Positions 13,888-14,207 of a DNA stretch of 14,207 bases are shown here, one piece after another; the first letter of the stretch is position 1, and the number at the start of each line of letters is the position of its first letter. The notes below the pieces were generated by a model that saw only the letters and a program-made list of their open reading frames with translations, was not told where the DNA came from and made no database searches. The translations under genes and the position numbers were made by a program. The DNA is from Vulcanimicrobiota bacterium (GTDB lineage Bacteria > Eremiobacterota > Eremiobacteria > Baltobacterales > Baltobacteraceae): NCBI GenBank assembly GCA_030042755.1, contig JASHZC010000337.1:1-14207 (forward strand). The letters are read 5' to 3'.

Positions 13888-14207
13888 AGTAGGCCCTCAC
13901 CGTCGCCGGTTCTCCACACGCAACGCAGCGCGCGCCGGCATCGCCGGGCGGAAGCGGGCGCGTATTACGCGTCGTCGCGCCCGTTTCGTCCTTGATATGT
14001 TGCTCGCACGCACTGCGAGCGCACCACGCGATGTCGATCATTCCGGCGCGGGACCGGCATTTTTCGTAAAACTCTTCGCGATCCGTAACGACGAACGTGT
14101 GGCTCGCAAGGAATGCGCGTGCCTGCTCGTAGAGCGATGTTTGAATCTCGTCGAGCAACTCGCGCACGTGCTGCGCAAGGCTGTCGAGCGGAACGCTCTT
14201 TTTCTGA
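13871..14207 (-). CDS. proS: Prolyl-tRNA synthetase, C-terminal part (partial, runs off right edge)
   Basis: The frame is open to the right edge and shows the last 111 residues. They match the C-terminal zinc-binding domain of archaeal/eukaryotic-like (and some bacterial) prolyl-tRNA synthetases: LLDEIQTSLYEQARAF, an acidic stretch, then WCARSAC and CVAC supplying four cysteines for zinc, and the conserved C-terminal tyrosine (YFAQSY). The enzyme charges tRNA-Pro; the catalytic core lies outside the window. This form lacks the editing (INS) domain of the common bacterial enzyme, as far as the family type shows. An in-frame GTG at 14167 is not a likely start, because coding sequence continues upstream. 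It appears to be the upstream gene of the envelope-themed run. Confidence 0.92.
   Translation of the reverse strand, partial: QKKSVPLDSLAQHVRELLDEIQTSLYEQARAFLASHTFVVTDREEFYEKCRSRAGMIDIAWCARSACEQHIKDETGATTRNTRPLPPGDAGARCVACGEPATVRAYFAQSY

Noticed and set aside
1..14207. CRISPR arrays, tRNA or rRNA genes, insertion sequences, phage genes
   Set aside because: No spaced repeats, cloverleaf-like segments, transposase or integrase motifs were seen; nearly all sequence is accounted for by the listed genes.

Overview
This is a gene-dense, GC-rich bacterial chromosome segment with 16 protein-coding genes, two of them cut by the window ends. I see no RNA genes, mobile elements or CRISPR array. The lineage cannot be fixed from sequence alone. 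A prolyl-tRNA synthetase of the archaeal/eukaryotic-like type (zinc-domain C-terminus), an Amj-type lipid II flippase, a split glutamine-dependent NAD synthetase, and frequent GTG/TTG starts with overlapping genes suggest a little-studied bacterial phylum. My low-confidence guess is something near Eremiobacterota/WPS-2.

Layout. (1) Positions 1-98, minus strand: the N-terminus of a lipoprotein that runs off the left edge, with a strong Shine-Dalgarno. (2) Positions 169-6122, minus strand: a tightly coupled six-gene run read from right to left, glpX > FAD/NAD disulfide oxidoreductase > nitrilase-type glutaminase > nadE > precorrin-2 dehydrogenase-like > cinA. (3) A 50-bp divergent gap, 6123-6172. 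(4) Positions 6173-9721, plus strand: a PIG-V-type glycosyltransferase, GtrA and a GT39-type glycosyltransferase, all membrane proteins. (5) Positions 9694-14207, minus strand: proS (partial) > secreted protein of unknown family > M16 zinc peptidase > Amj flippase > TPR lipoprotein > DUF4239 membrane protein. The 3' ends of regions 4 and 5 overlap by 28 nt.

How the genes work together. Region 2 is centred on NAD. A separate glutaminase overlaps nadE by 4 nt and probably feeds it ammonia. CinA carries the PncC (NMN amidohydrolase) domain, which recycles NMN toward NaMN, upstream of NadE in the same cycle. The oxidoreductase and the precorrin-2 dehydrogenase are predicted NAD users, and GlpX adds gluconeogenesis. 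Region 4 looks like a lipid-linked-sugar pathway: two GT-C type enzymes that use polyprenyl-phosphate sugars on the outer face of the membrane, with a GtrA protein of the kind associated with flipping such donors. Region 5 after proS is envelope-themed: peptidoglycan precursor flipping plus exported or membrane proteins of unknown role.

Nine of the 15 visible starts are GTG or TTG. Neighbouring genes overlap by 1, 4, 8, 11, 14 or 17 nt, so translational coupling is likely throughout. The most promising points are the split NAD synthetase within a possible NAD-cycle operon, the extra C-terminal cysteine pair in the oxidoreductase, the N-terminal membrane extension of the PIG-V protein, the unassigned secreted protein after proS, and an inverted repeat centred in the divergent gap.
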